Assembly (NCBI GenBank): GCA_018902385.1
Contig: JABSSW010000004.1
Coordinates: 248,001 to 312,000, forward strand
Source: Physcia stellaris
Taxonomy: Eukaryota > Ascomycota > Lecanoromycetes > Caliciales > Physciaceae
Direction: 5' to 3'
Length of the DNA: 64,000 bases
The stretch's first letter is position 1; each line of letters begins with the position of its first letter. The position numbers were made by a program, and so were the translations under genes. This document shows positions 46,272-57,657 of the stretch, piece after piece. The notes under the pieces are model-generated. The model had not been told where the DNA came from. It searched no databases and saw only the letters and a list, made by a program, of their open reading frames with translations.

Positions 46272-47753
46272 ATGGTAGCTGCTATGTCTATGGCCAAGGA
46301 GCTCTGTACCACTGCGTTGCCTTCCTTGAATGACAACCAGACTACATTAGTCGTCTCGTCTCTTTCTGTCATAATGACCTTCATGGTTCTCTCTGTCATA
46401 CTTCGGCTCGTGTCAAGATATGTCTCTTCGGCGAGGTTTGGAGCTGACGACTATTGCATTGTCGGGGCTATGGTTAGTCATTTGATCATCCAACCTTCCT
46501 TCACCTGGCGGCCTGCGAACGAAAGCTGACCGTAACCTAGGTCACCACTCTTGCGCTGAGTACGACGAGCTTACTGGGTAAGTCTCGACTAGTTTGAGGT
46601 TGTCCGCAAATCATGTGGAATTACTTGTCTTATGAACCCGCAGAGCTTCGTTATGGCCTAGGAAGGCACATGATAACGCTAAACTTCGAGGATATAATTT
46701 CTTTCACCAAAGGTTATTGGGCTATCCAAATCATGTTCCCAATAACCATGAGTTTCATGAAGATTTCGATGCTCTTTCTCTACCGCCGAATATTCCCTTC
46801 TACACTCTTTAATATTCTTCTGTACATCATTGGCGGCATAGTCGTGGCTTGGGGGCTTGCCAGTGTTCTTTCGATCATATTCATCTGCCATCCAGTACAG
46901 TACTTCTGGGATAAGACCATCCCTGGCGGATATTGCGGTAACGATTTCGGAATCTTGTATGGTGTCGCTGGCCCAAACATCGCTACGGATCTCGCTGTTT
47001 TGATAATGCCATTACCAGTATTATGGAAACTACAAATGCCGCTGTAAGTACATCATATCATGGCTGATGTAGAGCCGTGTCTTGTACAGCTTAGAAATCG
47101 GAAGAGCCTCAGCTAACAAGAGTTAATTTTCAGGGGGCGCAAAATCGCAGTCACATCGATCTTCATGCTAGGAAGCTTGTGAGTCCCCCGTGCACGAACA
47201 AGACTGCCGTTTCCCCGGCCTTGGCTGAACCTCTATCTCCACATAGCGTTTGCGTTGCATCATTCATCCGCCTTCCATTCCTCGCCGAGATCAAGCAAAG
47301 CGACATAACCTGTAAGCAGTCCGCATCCCCCCAACCACGCTCATCGAGGCTGACGGTAGACTCCAGGGAACATCGTCAAAGCCGCGATCTGGATAAACGT
47401 CGAGTGCAACATCGGCATCGTCTGCTCCAACCTCCCTCTCCTCCGCCCCGTCATCAACGCCGCCTTCCCCCTCCGTCCGCAGCGCCATCTCCAAGTCCAC
47501 GCCCAGCTTCTTCTCGAGCCCCAAGAAGCGCTCTTCGTCGTACAGGCTCTCGGACGAGGAAGACAAGTTCGCGGCCATGGTTCGTCCCGGCACGAGCGAT
47601 AAGCGGACCGTGAGGGCGAAGATTGAACCTGTTGCTCCGAGGCGCACGCACAGTAATTGGTTTTCTGTGACGGCGAGTTTTGATGATGAGGGCGATGAGG
47701 AGATGATGCCTGTTAATAGGCCCCAGCAGCGGACTTTTGGAGGATCGGGATGA
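46272..47753 (+). CDS. Pth11-like / fungal rhodopsin-domain 7TM protein, one frame break
   Basis: Plasma-membrane receptor-like protein of the large fungal family that includes PTH11. Exons are 46272-46472, 46541-46577, 46644-47043, 47134-47178, 47247-47311 and 47367-47753. Typical features are seven hydrophobic segments, SARFGADDYCIVGAM, ELRYGLGRHMITL, MKISMLFLYRRIFPS, FICHPVQYFWDK, NDFGILYGVAGPNIATDLAV, GRKIAVTSIFMLGSFVCVAS and WINVECNIGIVCSNLPLLRP. The C-terminal cytosolic tail is Ser/Lys-rich (SFFSSPKKRSSSYRLSDEED). The frame breaks by one base at the C run 47467-47471. Removing one base joins VINAAFP to SVRSAISKSTPS and gives 377 residues. An N-terminal CFEM domain is absent. Ligand unknown. 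Confidence 0.8.
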
Positions 47754-50006
47754 TGTGTACCTAGTTTGAATTCGATTGGATCGATTTTCTTGGATAGAGG
47801 ACCTTCCGTTGGATGGAGACATAAAGTAATTTGAAAAAGCATTTAATGCAAGCCGCGGATTGGCAAATGGATTGGAAAATGATCTTTGCAAACCTATTCG
47901 CGTCTCACGACGAGTATTTGCACATTCCAAACTACTCTATTCGGATGATCAAACTGTGTTCTTGGGTGTTACCTGCCACGAATCCGAATCCGAAGCCACG
48001 ACTTCCCTTTCATTTTTCACACTTCAATGCCCTTCAAATAGCAGAGAGAGAAGAGAACACGGAAAGATCCAAACAGTAGACGACCAAGAGAGCTTCACAT
48101 GCCACTCTTCCCCCTCCCCTCCAGAAAGATAAATCCCGCAAACAATTCCAACCATCCATGACCATCACCGATGCTCGCTCCAGCAGGGGGGTTGCACACT
48201 AGAAGCTTCACGTCTCGGTAGTCTACCAGACGGGAGCCGTTACCAAATCCCCTTCTGGTCAACAATGTAGGTGAAGTGTAGAGAGAAAGGTTTCACGTAG
48301 GCCTGCTTCATTGAGGCTTTTTGGGATCCTGTTTTTTTTTGGGGGATTGGGGCGGGTTTTAAAAGCGGATGGACACTTAATTTTTTTACTCTTAAATCTT
48401 TTTTTTTAGGTGAGGATAAAGTAGGGGTGAGATAGGGGTAGGGATATATCCAAAGCGGGTTTCCAAGTAAGCGAAAGGGGAAGGGGAAGGGGAAGGGGAA
48501 GGGAAGGGGAAGGGGAAGGGAAGGGGAAGGGGAAGGGGAAGGGAAAGGGGAAGGGAAAGGGGAAGGGTTGTGAAGGTAGCTTTGAAAGAGGAGGCTGCGG
48601 TAGGTACCTAACTTTGTGGCTGCTGCCAGAAAATGTGATGGCTCTTGGTCTTTATCATAGGCTTGAGTGGCTGGGACGTCTTGGGTCTTCCAGTTAGGCA
48701 AGCTTTTCGGAACGCCCGTACATGGTTTGGCTCTGTAGGTCGTTTGAGCGGACGGTAGAATACCGATGTTTGAATAGAGGCAATATGATGAACTATCCAC
48801 ATCACTAGCACAACGTGTAGCAGTTGCAACGCACTGGGAATTGGCTCGCACCAGGACAGAATTCATTGCTCTCGAGCTTGCTTCAGTAATTTACCGTGTT
48901 GCCGAGCCTTTTGAGCACTCATTGGCCCTTCGGCTCGATCAATAACCCCAACCTAGCGGGCCTATCGTGAAGAGCTAGGAGCCCATGAGCATCTCAATTC
49001 CATCTCTGCCATCTACTCCCTCACGACTGGTTTTCCGTGTTCGCGGGGCCCCTGCTATTCTTCGGCACACCAGTCTGGAAGCCGTTCTTGAATCTCCGCG
49101 GGACTTCCTTCATGTATCGCATGCGGCCGGTTCCGGTGGTCTTTCTTCGCTTGGCTTTCATACCCCAGTTGTCTGTTAGAAGTGGATGTTAGTCCACCGT
49201 CACCCATATGGAGTACCAGGCGTAAGGGCCCCACGAGAAGGGGAGGGGAGTTGGGTGGCGTACATTGTCGGATCTTAGCAGCGGGGTATCCGCATGATGA
49301 GCAGGTGTGCTTTTGGATGTGAAGGGAGCGACGACCTGATTCCAGGAGTAATTGGTCAGCTTCTCTGCAGATTGAGTTTCACGGAGGGTTGTAAGATGGT
49401 GACTCGTTGGGAAGGGCGAGAAGCGTACCGCATCGTCTACAAAGTGTGTGGGACTTGTTATGGCGTTTGCCAAAGGACGATGTACCCTTCGCTATTGCAA
49501 CTTGTCAGCGTTCCGCTCGAAGGTTGCTGTTGTAGAGCTAGCCGTGCTCGAGGCAGGAATGGACGTACTCATCGTGGCTCAGGGTGTCTGAACGAAGGTT
49601 TAGTCAGTATCTGTAGTTTTTGCTCCGTTCAATGAAGTGATGTGAGCACTCACCCTTTATATCGTGAAGTCGTAATTATCCGGAATAAACGTCGCGGAGG
49701 TGTATTGTCGTTCGAACCTCGCTTATGTCTGTGGGGAGCTAAGCCCTTAGCGCACACTATTTGGGACTAGTGTCAAATATACTTCACTCCAATTTTTGTG
49801 TATCGAGTGCATCTTGTCTTGAGCACGCTGTTCTTGCGCCTCTTATTGACCTTACATTAGAGAACCTGTGAGACACTTGTTAAATCATGGAGCTGTCAGA
49901 TCCGAGCCCCGTCGAAAGCTTCTCGCAAAGCATCCATACAGTCCGAGCCGTCCTGACTACCATGCACCAGGCACACATGCGCATACTATCTTACTGAACA
50001 TTGAAG
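47754..50006. other. Long intergenic region with a purine microsatellite
   Basis: About 2.25 kb with no supported gene. Near 48,330-48,410 there are runs of T and G. The imperfect AAGGGG/AAGGG repeat at 48476-48566 is listed separately. The right end is the presumed ELP6 promoter. Confidence 0.45.
48476..48566. repeat. Imperfect (GGGGAA)n / (GGGAA)n purine tandem repeat
   Basis: About 90 bp of alternating GGGGAA and GGGAA units on the + strand, entirely purine. It gives rise to a meaningless low-complexity P/F/L/S frame on the opposite strand. Such tracts can form triplex or G-rich structures and slip readily. No association with a gene is evident. Confidence 0.85.
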
Positions 50007-50823
50007 ATGCCTTCGCAATCTCCAATTCCACCTCTGTTATCAACACACTTTGCCGTACCACCGGAGTCTTCCTTAACCATCCTTACCTCCGTCCTGGGCG
50101 CCTCCTCCAATTGGCTCCTTCAGCGCTACCTTTACTCCGCGCTCACATCTCGCAAAGACACAGATGCAAGCGATATCATTGAAAAAGAGGTCAAGGTTGT
50201 GCTCGTAAGCTGGCTGCGAGACTTGACATTCTGGAAAGAAGGGACCAAGAGATTGGGAATCGACCTCAGCAAGTCGTTCCGCTTTACATTCATTGATGGT
50301 TTAGGCACTAGTCTTGGGCTCGGCAGCGGAGCCATTGAGGATGTGGAGAAAGCGGTCATTGGTGCGGTTTCGAAGGAGGACGGATCAAGGGCGCTCGTCG
50401 TGCTTGACGGGATAGACTTCTTGCTTGCGGCGACGGAGACTTCTGTGGGAGAGGTTTTGGATTTCGTTGGGGAATTGCGCGAGGTAGGATGTTTCTGGGC
50501 TTCATGAAATCATACCAAGACGCTTACGACAAAGCACGTAGCACGCAACGATCATCATTACTCTCTCGGCTGACGCTCCTTTGATCCATGCCCGTCACAC
50601 GCCCCTTGAGGTCAATCATGCATCCCTCGTCATGAGCCTTGCTCACCAAGCCCGCCTGATACTGAGCGTACGAGAGCTGGATACTGGCGTTGCTCGGGAT
50701 GTGAGCGGTGTACTGAGGATAGGGAATGGGGGCGCTGAGGGGGAAGAAGGGGTAGAGGGAGGGGAGCTGCTGTACTTCATTGCAGGAGACGGTGGTGTAA
50801 GGGTGTTTGAGAGGGGCGCCTAA
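50007..50823 (+). CDS. ELP6: Elongator complex protein 6
   Basis: Subunit of the RecA-like Elp4-Elp5-Elp6 ring of Elongator, which modifies wobble uridines of tRNA. Two exons (50007-50483, 50542-50823) with a 58 bp intron give 252 residues. Recognised by PPESSLTILTSVLGASSNWL at the N-terminus, then LVSWLRDLTFWKEGTKRLGI, ALVVLDGIDFLLAATE, and after the intron TIIITLSADAPLIHARHTPL, LAHQARLILSVRELDTGVAR and LLYFIAGDGGVRVFERG. Like other Elp6 proteins it has a RecA-type fold with no obvious Walker A P-loop. The start was chosen at MPSQSPIPPLL, where similarity to the family begins. Confidence 0.88.
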
Positions 50824-51300
50824 CTTTTGATGGATGGTGCTTTGATAGAGATCCAATTCAGGTGGTGAAGCCGTCCAGCTGTCAGATCATTGAACGGTCA
50901 GGTTCCGAGATGGCCTAACTCTAGATTTAATTGTCGCAGTCACAACGGCTTGGTTGCTGAATTATTTGGTTTTAGAAGTTAGAGTCGCCCATCACTCAAG
51001 CCATCCAGTGTAGTCACAATAATACTCGAGGCTTTTTTGCAAAATCAAATTAGATTCCCTTGCGAAATGATACCTATCGTACAAGCCTCCCAGCACCCCA
51101 GATCAAAGCTTTTGTCTGCATTGGAGAACAACCTCTTTCAAACATAATTATAACCTTTTCGCGCGACTCCATGCTCTCGTGACTAGAGACCCCGACGCCA
51201 TGCATGTGCAACACGGAAGACGAAGTGAAAGAACCAATTGCGTGATGTAGGCTTGCGTACCAGAAAGCGAAGAAGATGACCAACTTTCAGAAACAAAGCC
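50824..51300. other. Convergent intergenic region
   Basis: 3' flanks of ELP6 (+) and the coiled-coil protein gene (-). No feature seen. Confidence 0.4.
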
Positions 51301-52497
51301 TTACTTCGACTTCTTCGAAGCCTCCTTCGCTAGGTCTTGGGCCTCGCCAAGCTTCCGCTGCAGTACGGCTTGGATCTCCTCGTACGTGCTCTTCGCAATC
51401 TTTTGCGCATCTTCTCCGTTTTCCTGAGCGATCTGCTGCAGCTGCGATAGTTTCGGGAGGATTTCGCTTCCACCGGGCACCATCTTCAGGTAAGATTCCA
51501 GTCCACCTCCACCGCCTCCAGCTTGCTTAGCCTTATCAGCGGTGCTCTTGATGTATTTTTCAAGATCCTCTGTGCTGCCTGATTGCACAGCGTCTTTTAT
51601 CTTCTCATAAAGCTCCTTGACATTGCCCTTCTTAAGATCGCTAGCGTTCTTCTCAATCAACTCCTTGACCTTGGGAGATTTATCAAGGTACGGTTTCGCT
51701 TGCTCCATACCCTGATCCCAGACCTTATTTCCGAGCTCCTGGATCTTCTTCATCTTGTCTTGGACTAAAGACTGGATTTTGGGTATGCTTGAGGCGCTGA
51801 ATCCTTCCTTCATTATGCCCCGGATCTGATCCCAAGTTTCGTCCACCTGTTTCTTTGCTTCTGGTCCATAATTTTCGCCTAGCTGCTTGAGTTGATCCAA
51901 GTTACCTCCCACTTTCTCTTTCAGAGTCGGGTGGTTATCTATGATCTCCTGGGCCGAATCTCCAGCAAGTTCCCCAAGTTTCTTGAGGTGCTTCTGCAAA
52001 ATCTCCCAGGCTTGCTGTGCCGTTTCAAAGCTCACTCCCTTGTCTGAAACATTCCTGAGATCGTTGTAGGCATCCTTCACAATCTGGTCCACCTCACCCG
52101 AGTGTTTCTGCTGAATGGCGTCGATGTCATTGAAAGCACTGTCGACGTAGGACTTGGCTCCAGGAATGAAGCCAACGTACGAAGTCGCAGTTTGTCGAAA
52201 CCATTGCAGAGCTTCATTGGGTTCTGGTGTTGATTTCTTGAATTGTTCCTTGTATTTGGTGAAGGAAGCAGACGTCTCACGGGCCGTGTTGACCAAGGTT
52301 TTGGCTCCAGAGAAGTGGTAATAGCTGTAACCGCCTAAGAATACTAGACCACCACCGACTAGGCCGCCGACGATGCCTTGACTGACACTGCTGTTCGAGG
52401 CAGCCGAGCTTGACGATTCTGAGCGCAATTGGCGGAGAAAAGGGTTGACGCGTACGTTGCGAGCCGTCCTCGTGACCGCTTTGGAGGAAATCATCAT
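51301..52497 (-). CDS. Mitochondrial-type helical repeat (apolipoprotein-like) protein
   Basis: A single-exon 398-residue protein. The N-terminus is rich in R, S and A without acids (SKAVTRTARNVRVNPFLRQL), a likely mitochondrial presequence. A Gly-rich hydrophobic segment follows (GIVGGLVGGGLVFLGGYSYY). The rest is a long series of amphipathic helices with 11/22-residue periodicity (for example KIQELGNKVWDQGMEQAKPY and LYEKIKDAVQSGSTEDLEKY), interrupted by a GGGGGG linker. The layout, one inner-membrane anchor and extended helices, resembles fungal proteins of uncertain function related in style to MICOS or apolipoprotein-like factors. No catalytic motif. Two adjacent ATGs (MMIS) are both possible starts. 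Confidence 0.65.
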   Translation of the reverse strand: MMISSKAVTRTARNVRVNPFLRQLRSESSSSAASNSSVSQGIVGGLVGGGLVFLGGYSYYHFSGAKTLVNTARETSASFTKYKEQFKKSTPEPNEALQWFRQTATSYVGFIPGAKSYVDSAFNDIDAIQQKHSGEVDQIVKDAYNDLRNVSDKGVSFETAQQAWEILQKHLKKLGELAGDSAQEIIDNHPTLKEKVGGNLDQLKQLGENYGPEAKKQVDETWDQIRGIMKEGFSASSIPKIQSLVQDKMKKIQELGNKVWDQGMEQAKPYLDKSPKVKELIEKNASDLKKGNVKELYEKIKDAVQSGSTEDLEKYIKSTADKAKQAGGGGGGLESYLKMVPGGSEILPKLSQLQQIAQENGEDAQKIAKSTYEEIQAVLQRKLGEAQDLAKEASKKSK

Positions 52498-53038
52498 GAC
52501 TTTTCTTCTAGGGTAAATTCACTGAAGTACAGCAGGGGTAGTCGTGGACCAAAAGTTTCTGTAAAGGATCGACCTTGGACCGGGCAGAAATTCACATGTC
52601 TCGGGACCTTGCAGTGGCCCGAGTGGTACGTCATTGGCAAGATCGCGGGGTAAAATGCTTCTTCAGCTGAAACACAGTCAATTCAAATGATTTCGAAGTT
52701 GCGACTGAGTGGTTCAAGTCATTCACCTGGGAATGGAAAATCTGAAGCAGTGATGTTATCATCTTGACTTGATCTACCCAATTGAAAATCCCCCCTTTGA
52801 ATTGGCAGGCCAAACTGGATTCCTCCCCAATTGGACTATGTAGAATGAATTGATCGGGCAAATCGACGAAACGTTTATGTCTTCTAACCTTCGAACATAA
52901 AGTGCGTGATTTGACGTTGCAATTTTGTGCAAAGAACACAGTCCGTGGCTGTCGCCACTTCCCGTTATCTTGTTGTTACTCACGCTTATGCGTGCGGTCA
53001 AGTGATAGAAAAGACGGTTTCTCATCGTTCCATCTTTC
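52498..53038. other. Intergenic between coiled-coil gene and carX
   Basis: Promoter of the coiled-coil gene and 3' flank of carX, both on the minus strand. No other feature seen. Confidence 0.4.
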
Positions 53039-55125
53039 CTAATTCAAGCAAGACTGTATGGCATGTCGGATGCTCAACCACAGTCTCCATGCAGGAGAGG
53101 TCTTCTGCGCCTCTTTCTCCAACGGTGGAACGCTTCTGAATCGTGTTGCTGGCCTCTGGTTTAGGATTTGCTCTTCTGAGAACCAATTGCCATGTAGACC
53201 GTACGGGACTCTTTGCGGCAGATAGACTTTGGCAACAACCTCAGCCATCGTTTTGGCGTCAATGACCCAAAGCTCGCTCCTGGCGCTCTCTAGGCACTCA
53301 CCACCTTGGTCCAGTTGGCTTTCGTCGAAAACGTAGCTTAGAAGCCAGCCATCGTCCTCGCTGCTGCCGTTGGAACGTGGCACGAATCGGGATTCCTGTG
53401 CGTACCAACCAGGAGGCATTTTGAATACCTTGATAGGGTCTTCTGGATCTCGACTGGCGACTATTTCCGACATTTCTCTATTATCTACGCAACCGGTGAT
53501 TTGGTTTGGCGTATTGGATTTGCCCCTTTGAATCAGTGTCTCGACATCGACCTTGACGAGGGAGTCAATCTTAACAGCCCGGCCAAGAGCGGCTCCAAAC
53601 GACGACCCTTCGACAGAACAACCGTACACGTATTTGGCGGCACTCATGGACTGTGCCTCATTCAAGGTTGGAAATTCAAACGAAACCGCGCATAACGCCC
53701 ACTGATTTAAGATGATGTTTGAAACCTCACCAGACCCCGATTTGTTCAGGCTTTGTTCGGAACTTAATTGAAACTCGTAATAGTAGAGGCGGCATTGCTC
53801 CTCTTCCTTTTCGTACTTTGAAGTAGTATCAGTAGGGATAGGAGCAGCTAAGTCACCTGCACTGAAGACAAGTGAGGCAGATGTCAGCCTACAAGCTAAC
53901 ATATTAAGAGTTTCATGTTGCATATTTGATCTAGGGTCTCGATGAGAAGTGTTCCATGAATTGGCGGTGTGAAAGATACAGCAGGGGTTTGTCTCAAACC
54001 AACGAACGTTATTTGGTTGATAACGAGGAAATATACCGAAGCGTGATACGCCGTTTGGATCGTAAGCCACTACTGGTTTGTTCTTCGCCAAATTGAGAGG
54101 GTCCAGCGATAATGGTAAATCCATGATGATGGTGTGGGTACGGGACACCCCGAAATCGTGCATCATTTTTGCCGAATGCATTCCAGCAACAGGCGCATTT
54201 AGAACTTCAGCTCCACCAACACTTAAGGCCCCCGCACATTCTTTCCGGGTTGGAGGGATGACTGAGTACTGAACATAGGGAGGAGCAAATGTTGAGTGAT
54301 AGAGCAAAAGCTCGGATGTTTGAGGGTCGACTCTAGGCTGGTGAAGGTCCGTCAACATCATGTAAAATCAATAATACTTCAGCATTACCTACATGAGCAG
54401 TGGTCCATTCTTTGAAGAAGCTGAGCAGTCCCTCGCCCCCAAATCCAGGTTCCTCGATTATCCCAGCTTCTCCCTCACAGTTCGTACCTGTGTACCAGCC
54501 AATCGTTTCGAGCCCCGGAAGAGCTATACGCATGGGCGGGCCGCTTTCACACGTGGCCAAGGCTCTTCCATCATGATATAGGAATGCGGTGTTCGCAACG
54601 CTGATCCTTTTGATAGCTTGTACGGAGCCAGGTAAGTGGGAAAGTACCACGAGAATGAATGCTCGGAGTATCCGTAAAGTTATAGTAATCAGAGAGCTGA
54701 GCGGATTCACCAAGGTGGTTATACTGGGTAGAATTGGCGTTTTCAACGAAGACGAAGTTATCGAGGCAATGTAGACGTCCGTGAGCACATACTGGTTGAC
54801 GAATTCTGGCCGAACGTTCCCTTCTCACCATGCCGCGAGAATGCGACTCCACTGAGCATACCATCGCCATCGAACCAGTGGGCATCGCGCTCCAGAGACC
54901 CGTTGATAAGCGGATTCCCCCCATTGCGCACATATTGGCCTCCCGCAAGCTCTTCAGGAAGGGTGCCAGAATACTCGCAAGGTGTCAAGGGCTGGACGCG
55001 GTGGATGGGCGCAAAGTTACCCGAGAGATACCTAGATTGAGAGAATCAGTAAGGCAGCCTGAAGACCTTCTGATTCAGGATAGGACTGACGGGTGTGGAC
55101 TATCTCGTGTTTTTCTGCTTGGCAT
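53039..55125 (-). CDS. carX: Carotenoid cleavage oxygenase CarX (retinal-forming), one frame break
   Basis: Non-haem iron dioxygenase that in Fusarium splits beta-carotene into two retinals. Exons are 55125-55091, 55031-54393 and 54337-53039. The start MPSRKTRDSPHPYLSGNFAP fits the family N-terminus. Landmarks are GGQYVRNGGNP, DAHWFDGDGMLSGVAF, NQYVLTDVY, ISVANTAFLYHDGRALATCE and YGLHGNWFS. The four likely iron ligands are visible in TTAHPRV, KMMHDFGVSRTH, CCIFHTANSW and YGLHG. The first intron is 59 bp and the second 55 bp. The frame is lost by one base between GVAFSRHGEKG and EFVNQYVL, near the CCC at 54819-54821 (GGG in the sense strand). One added base gives 657 residues and the same spacing I recall for Fusarium CarX. 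It sits head-to-head with carRA. Similarity to CarX is stronger than to the torulene-cleaving CarT/CAO-2, from memory. Confidence 0.88.
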
Positions 55126-55805
55126 TCTCACTCACCAGCTGGTAGATGTCGTTGGTCGATTGATTAATCCAGTGGGGGACCGATCAAGTGCCGACAATGC
55201 TACATATCAAAACGATTTACGGAGTATTGAGTGCATTATGGACAATTGTTCTGAGGCGCCGGAAGATGCACAACGGATTCACGCCTCTCGATCACTGGAC
55301 TCGACTTGGGTTGACAGCTTGACATGTGATAAAAGACCCGCGCGTGCCGGGTGGAGATAACAAAAATTAATACTCCTTAAATGACGCAGCAGACTGCGGC
55401 TGCATTTCCCCTCATTCGAGATCCAACAGCGAGTGCAGTTCGAGAACGACAGGGGTTCTGCGGGAGCTTTGATCTGCAAAGAGTCTGGTGGCGGTGCTGC
55501 TTTGTGTGAAGGATCCTGCAGCGTACCTATTACGTCGGCCCTGACGGCATCAGAGTAAATTACATACATGAAGCTATCCAAATAGCAACACCACGTGGGG
55601 TCACCTCAATTGCTCTTCCAAGCTCTGTTCTCAGTATTTGTATACTGACACCAATATTTAAAATCTGAATTCCCCCTCGTAACCACAAATTACAGAGATT
55701 TGCCAAGTCGACGCCCCTAATTAGCTTTCCCCGCTTTCCCAGCCAAGTTCTTTTCACCCAGGGACATGCTCCGCAAAGTCTCCTCGTGCTGGTGAAGCTC
55801 AAGCA
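55126..55805. promoter_or_regulatory. Bidirectional promoter between carX and carRA
   Basis: 680 bp between two outward-reading start codons of the same pathway. In relatives these genes are co-induced by light through White Collar and repressed by CarS. Several GATC and CGAT cores occur (for example near 55180 and 55211), which resemble GATA-type sites but are too short to be decisive. Confidence 0.6.
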
Positions 55806-57657
55806 ATGGGATATGAGTATGCGTTGGTGTAAGTCATCGCTCCACATGTAGTTCAATGCTTCTGACAGCTTTGATAGCCACCTACTGTACACGATCCCTC
55901 CAGCCATACTATTATCCGCCTGCTACTACCCACTTGGTACCAGAATCGATGTTTACAAAATCCTTTTTCTGATAACCGTGAGCGACCAAAGTGATCAGAA
56001 GCTTTGACATACTAAAGACCGTCAGATCGCCGTCGTATCAACCACACCTTGGGATTCATATCTCATTCGGGAAAAAATATGGACATACCCCGAGAACGTC
56101 ATTGTTGGACCAACTCTGTTCAAAATTCCGCTGGAAGAGGTCTTCTTCTTCATAATCCAGACATACAACACCTCTCTTCTTTATCTCATCCTTAGCAAGC
56201 CTACATTCCACCCTGTATACCTGCGAGGTCGGAGATTGCTCTACGATGCCAGACGGTTACGGCTGTGGAGGTGGCTCGGGACCTTGGCAATCGTGACTGC
56301 GATATGCATGGGAGCTGTTTTGGTCAAGAGACGTACTGACGGCCTGTATATGGGCCTGATCTTGGTCTGGGCCGGTCCATTCGTTTTGCTCCTCTGGACC
56401 CTGGCGCATCAATTCATCCTGGGGCTTCCTCTATCGAACACATTTGCTCCAATCGTCCTGCCGACTTTTTACCTCTGGATAGTTGACACAGTAGCCTTGC
56501 GACGGGGAACTTGGGTCATTGAAGCGGGTACCAAAGTTGGTATCCAGCTCTGGCATGGTCTAGAAATCGAGGAGGCCCTTTTTTTTCTCCTGACCAATGT
56601 CCTCATTGTTTTTGGGCTCATTGCCTTCGATAATGCTCTGGCCATCCTAGAAAGTTTCCCCTCAATATTTCCAAGGCTTCCGGTACTGCCTTCGCCATGG
56701 CTTCTGATCAAAGCACTCCTCACACCAGTCCAAGCCTACGACGACGACCGCATTGAAGGCTTGCAGCAAGCATTGGCCCGGCTGAGAATGAAAAGCAGGA
56801 GCTTCTATCTTGCGAGCGGCGTATTCTCGGGCCGCTTACGGATCGATCTTATACTGCTTTATTCCTTCTGTCGTGTTGCAGATGACCTTGTCGACGAGGC
56901 TCAGTCACCAGATAAGGCAAGAGACTGGATTGTTAAGCTTGTACGGTACCTCGACATCTCTTATGGCGAAAAGCCCTCCTCAGTGTCTGGGTATGTGCTC
57001 GAGACATTTCCACCTTTTGCTCAACCTGCCTTGCTTCTGTTACCCACTGCGTACCTTACCTCGAAGCCACTTTACGACCTGTTGAAAGGGTTCGAGACGG
57101 ATCTTAATTTTACATCTTCGGACGACCCTTTCCCCATTCGTGATGAAGAAACGTTGATGACCTATGGATCTCGTGTTGCTGGCACTGTGGCAGAGCTGTG
57201 CATACAGCTGGCTTATTATCACGCTTTCGATATCTCTACAACCGATGAGATCCAACGGACAGTCTTTGCCGGAGGCAGAATGGGAATCGCTCTACAATAC
57301 ATCAATATCGCTCGGGACATATCTGTGGACGCCACAAACGCCCGTGTTTACATCCCAACCACGTGGCTCAAAGACCACGGTTCAGGGCCAGAGCACGTAT
57401 TGAAGGATTCTAGCGGCTTACTGGTCGAAACAATGCGGCAGCGCCTACTCGATAGCGCCATGCATATCTATGGCGAATCCAGAGGAGCGATTGATTATTT
57501 ACCTGCCGAAGCGCGAGCTCCAATGCGAGTCGCTGTAGAGAGTTACGTCGAGATAGGGAGGGTACTTCGGAAACCAGGCTACAGAATCAAAGCTGGCAGG
57601 GCAACCGTCCCAAAGCTGAGGAGACTGCGGGTCGCGTGGAGAGCATTGAACATGTAG
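55806..57657 (+). CDS. carRA: Bifunctional lycopene cyclase / phytoene synthase
   Basis: Two-domain enzyme. The N-terminal half is a membrane lycopene/carotene cyclase and the C-terminal half condenses two geranylgeranyl diphosphates to phytoene. Three exons (55806-55828, 55869-55977, 56026-57657) encode 587 residues, close to Fusarium CarRA and Neurospora AL-2. The start MGYEYALV is exactly where the family begins. The first intron is only 40 bp. Cyclase repeats include IAVVSTTPWDSYLIREKIWT and PLEEVFFFIIQTYNTSLLYL, with the second copy at GTWVIEAGTKVG and LEIEEALFFLLTN. The synthase domain has RSFYLASGVF, the first Asp-rich motif in RVADDLVDEAQ, and the second in NIARDISVDATNARVYIP. Synthase active-site acids are intact. 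It is divergent from carX and 377 bp upstream of carB. Confidence 0.95.

Noticed and set aside
48476-48566. Internal telomere-like repeat
   Set aside because: Units are GGGGAA/GGGAA, not the fungal TTAGGG, and they are imperfect.
48240-48866. 208-codon minus-strand frame
   Set aside because: Its centre is only the translation of the purine repeat (alternating P/F/S/L). No splice or family support.
49650-49760. Possible tRNA because of a GTTCGAACC B-box-like string
   Set aside because: No matching A box, acceptor stem or cloverleaf could be laid out around it.
54808-54830. A 23 bp GT-AG 'intron' in carX
   Set aside because: Far below plausible fungal intron length, and removing it would shorten a spacer whose length otherwise matches the family. 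A one-base loss is simpler.
53039-55125. Torulene-cleaving CarT/CAO-2 instead of CarX
   Set aside because: Position in the cluster next to carRA and the opsin, the N-terminal PYLSGNFAP, and motif spacing agree better with CarX. A phylogeny would be decisive.
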